From the NCBI GenBank assembly GCA_030597485.1, contig JAUVRU010000213.1:1-5083 (forward strand): a stretch of DNA of 5,083 bases, read 5' to 3'. Below are positions 5,030 through 5,083 of this stretch, in pieces. Under the pieces are notes generated by a model. That model was not told the DNA's origin. It worked only from the letters and a program-made list of their open reading frames with translations, and searched no databases. Both the position numbers and the translations under genes were made by a program. The DNA comes from Anaerolineae bacterium. GTDB taxonomy: Bacteria > Chloroflexota > Anaerolineae > 4572-78 > NAK82. The stretch's first letter is position 1, and every line of letters starts with the position of its first letter.

Positions 5030-5083
5030 CCGGATGTGTTCACGATTCCGAGCGATTGTATCACACACTCGCAGATGGGCACC

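Noticed and set aside
5018..5032. Short stem CCGG/TCGG plus six T on the minus strand as an intrinsic terminator
   Set aside because: The stem has only four pairs including a wobble, and the T-run merges with the -35 box. I treat it as an alternative reading of the inverted repeat rather than a separate feature.
1..5083. CRISPR array, tRNA, rRNA, transposase or attachment sites
   Set aside because: I looked for regularly spaced repeats, tRNA-like cloverleafs, transposase motifs and terminal inverted repeats and saw none; nearly all the length is explained by the genes listed.

Overview
The window holds one complete four-gene cluster on the minus strand and, on the plus strand, the end of a chaperonin gene and one complete small gene. 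GC content is high by eye. Both promoters found are classical sigma-70 type (TTGACA/TTGACG, 17-bp spacers, TATACT/TATAAT) and Shine-Dalgarno sites are strong. The GroEL tail (ending MPEY, not GGM repeats), the free-standing SCP2 protein and the sodium-pump decarboxylase suggest an anaerobic or facultative bacterium. Chloroflexota is my best guess, from general resemblance only.

Layout from left to right. Bases 1-194 are the last 63 codons of groEL (plus), followed by a clear intrinsic terminator (230-276). A near-consensus promoter (313-341) drives a 109-aa SCP2 sterol/lipid-binding-domain protein (467-793, plus). Bases 794-932 separate convergent genes and contain a 14-bp hairpin without a U-tract. 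From 4761 down to 933 on the minus strand run: carboxyltransferase (MmdA type, 535 aa); a 267-bp gap; a small one-TM OadG-family subunit (114 aa); a biotin carrier protein (155 aa, biotin motif EAMKM); and the integral-membrane beta subunit (376 aa, OadB/GcdB/MmdB family). The last three are tightly packed. The promoter for this cluster is at 4989-5017, giving a leader of about 220 nt.

Together these genes encode a sodium-translocating acyl-CoA decarboxylase, most likely methylmalonyl-CoA decarboxylase. MmdA moves the carboxyl group from the acyl-CoA to biotin on the carrier protein. The beta subunit decarboxylates carboxybiotin and exports Na+, and the small subunit anchors and assembles the complex. 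The window has no biotin carboxylase gene, which fits a decarboxylase rather than an ATP-dependent carboxylase.

I found no wholly new system. The points most worth a second look are two inverted repeats at the operon promoter (one centred exactly on the -35 box), a 56-codon leader ORF that overlaps the mmdA start, and a 37-codon ORF with a Shine-Dalgarno in the gap after mmdA.
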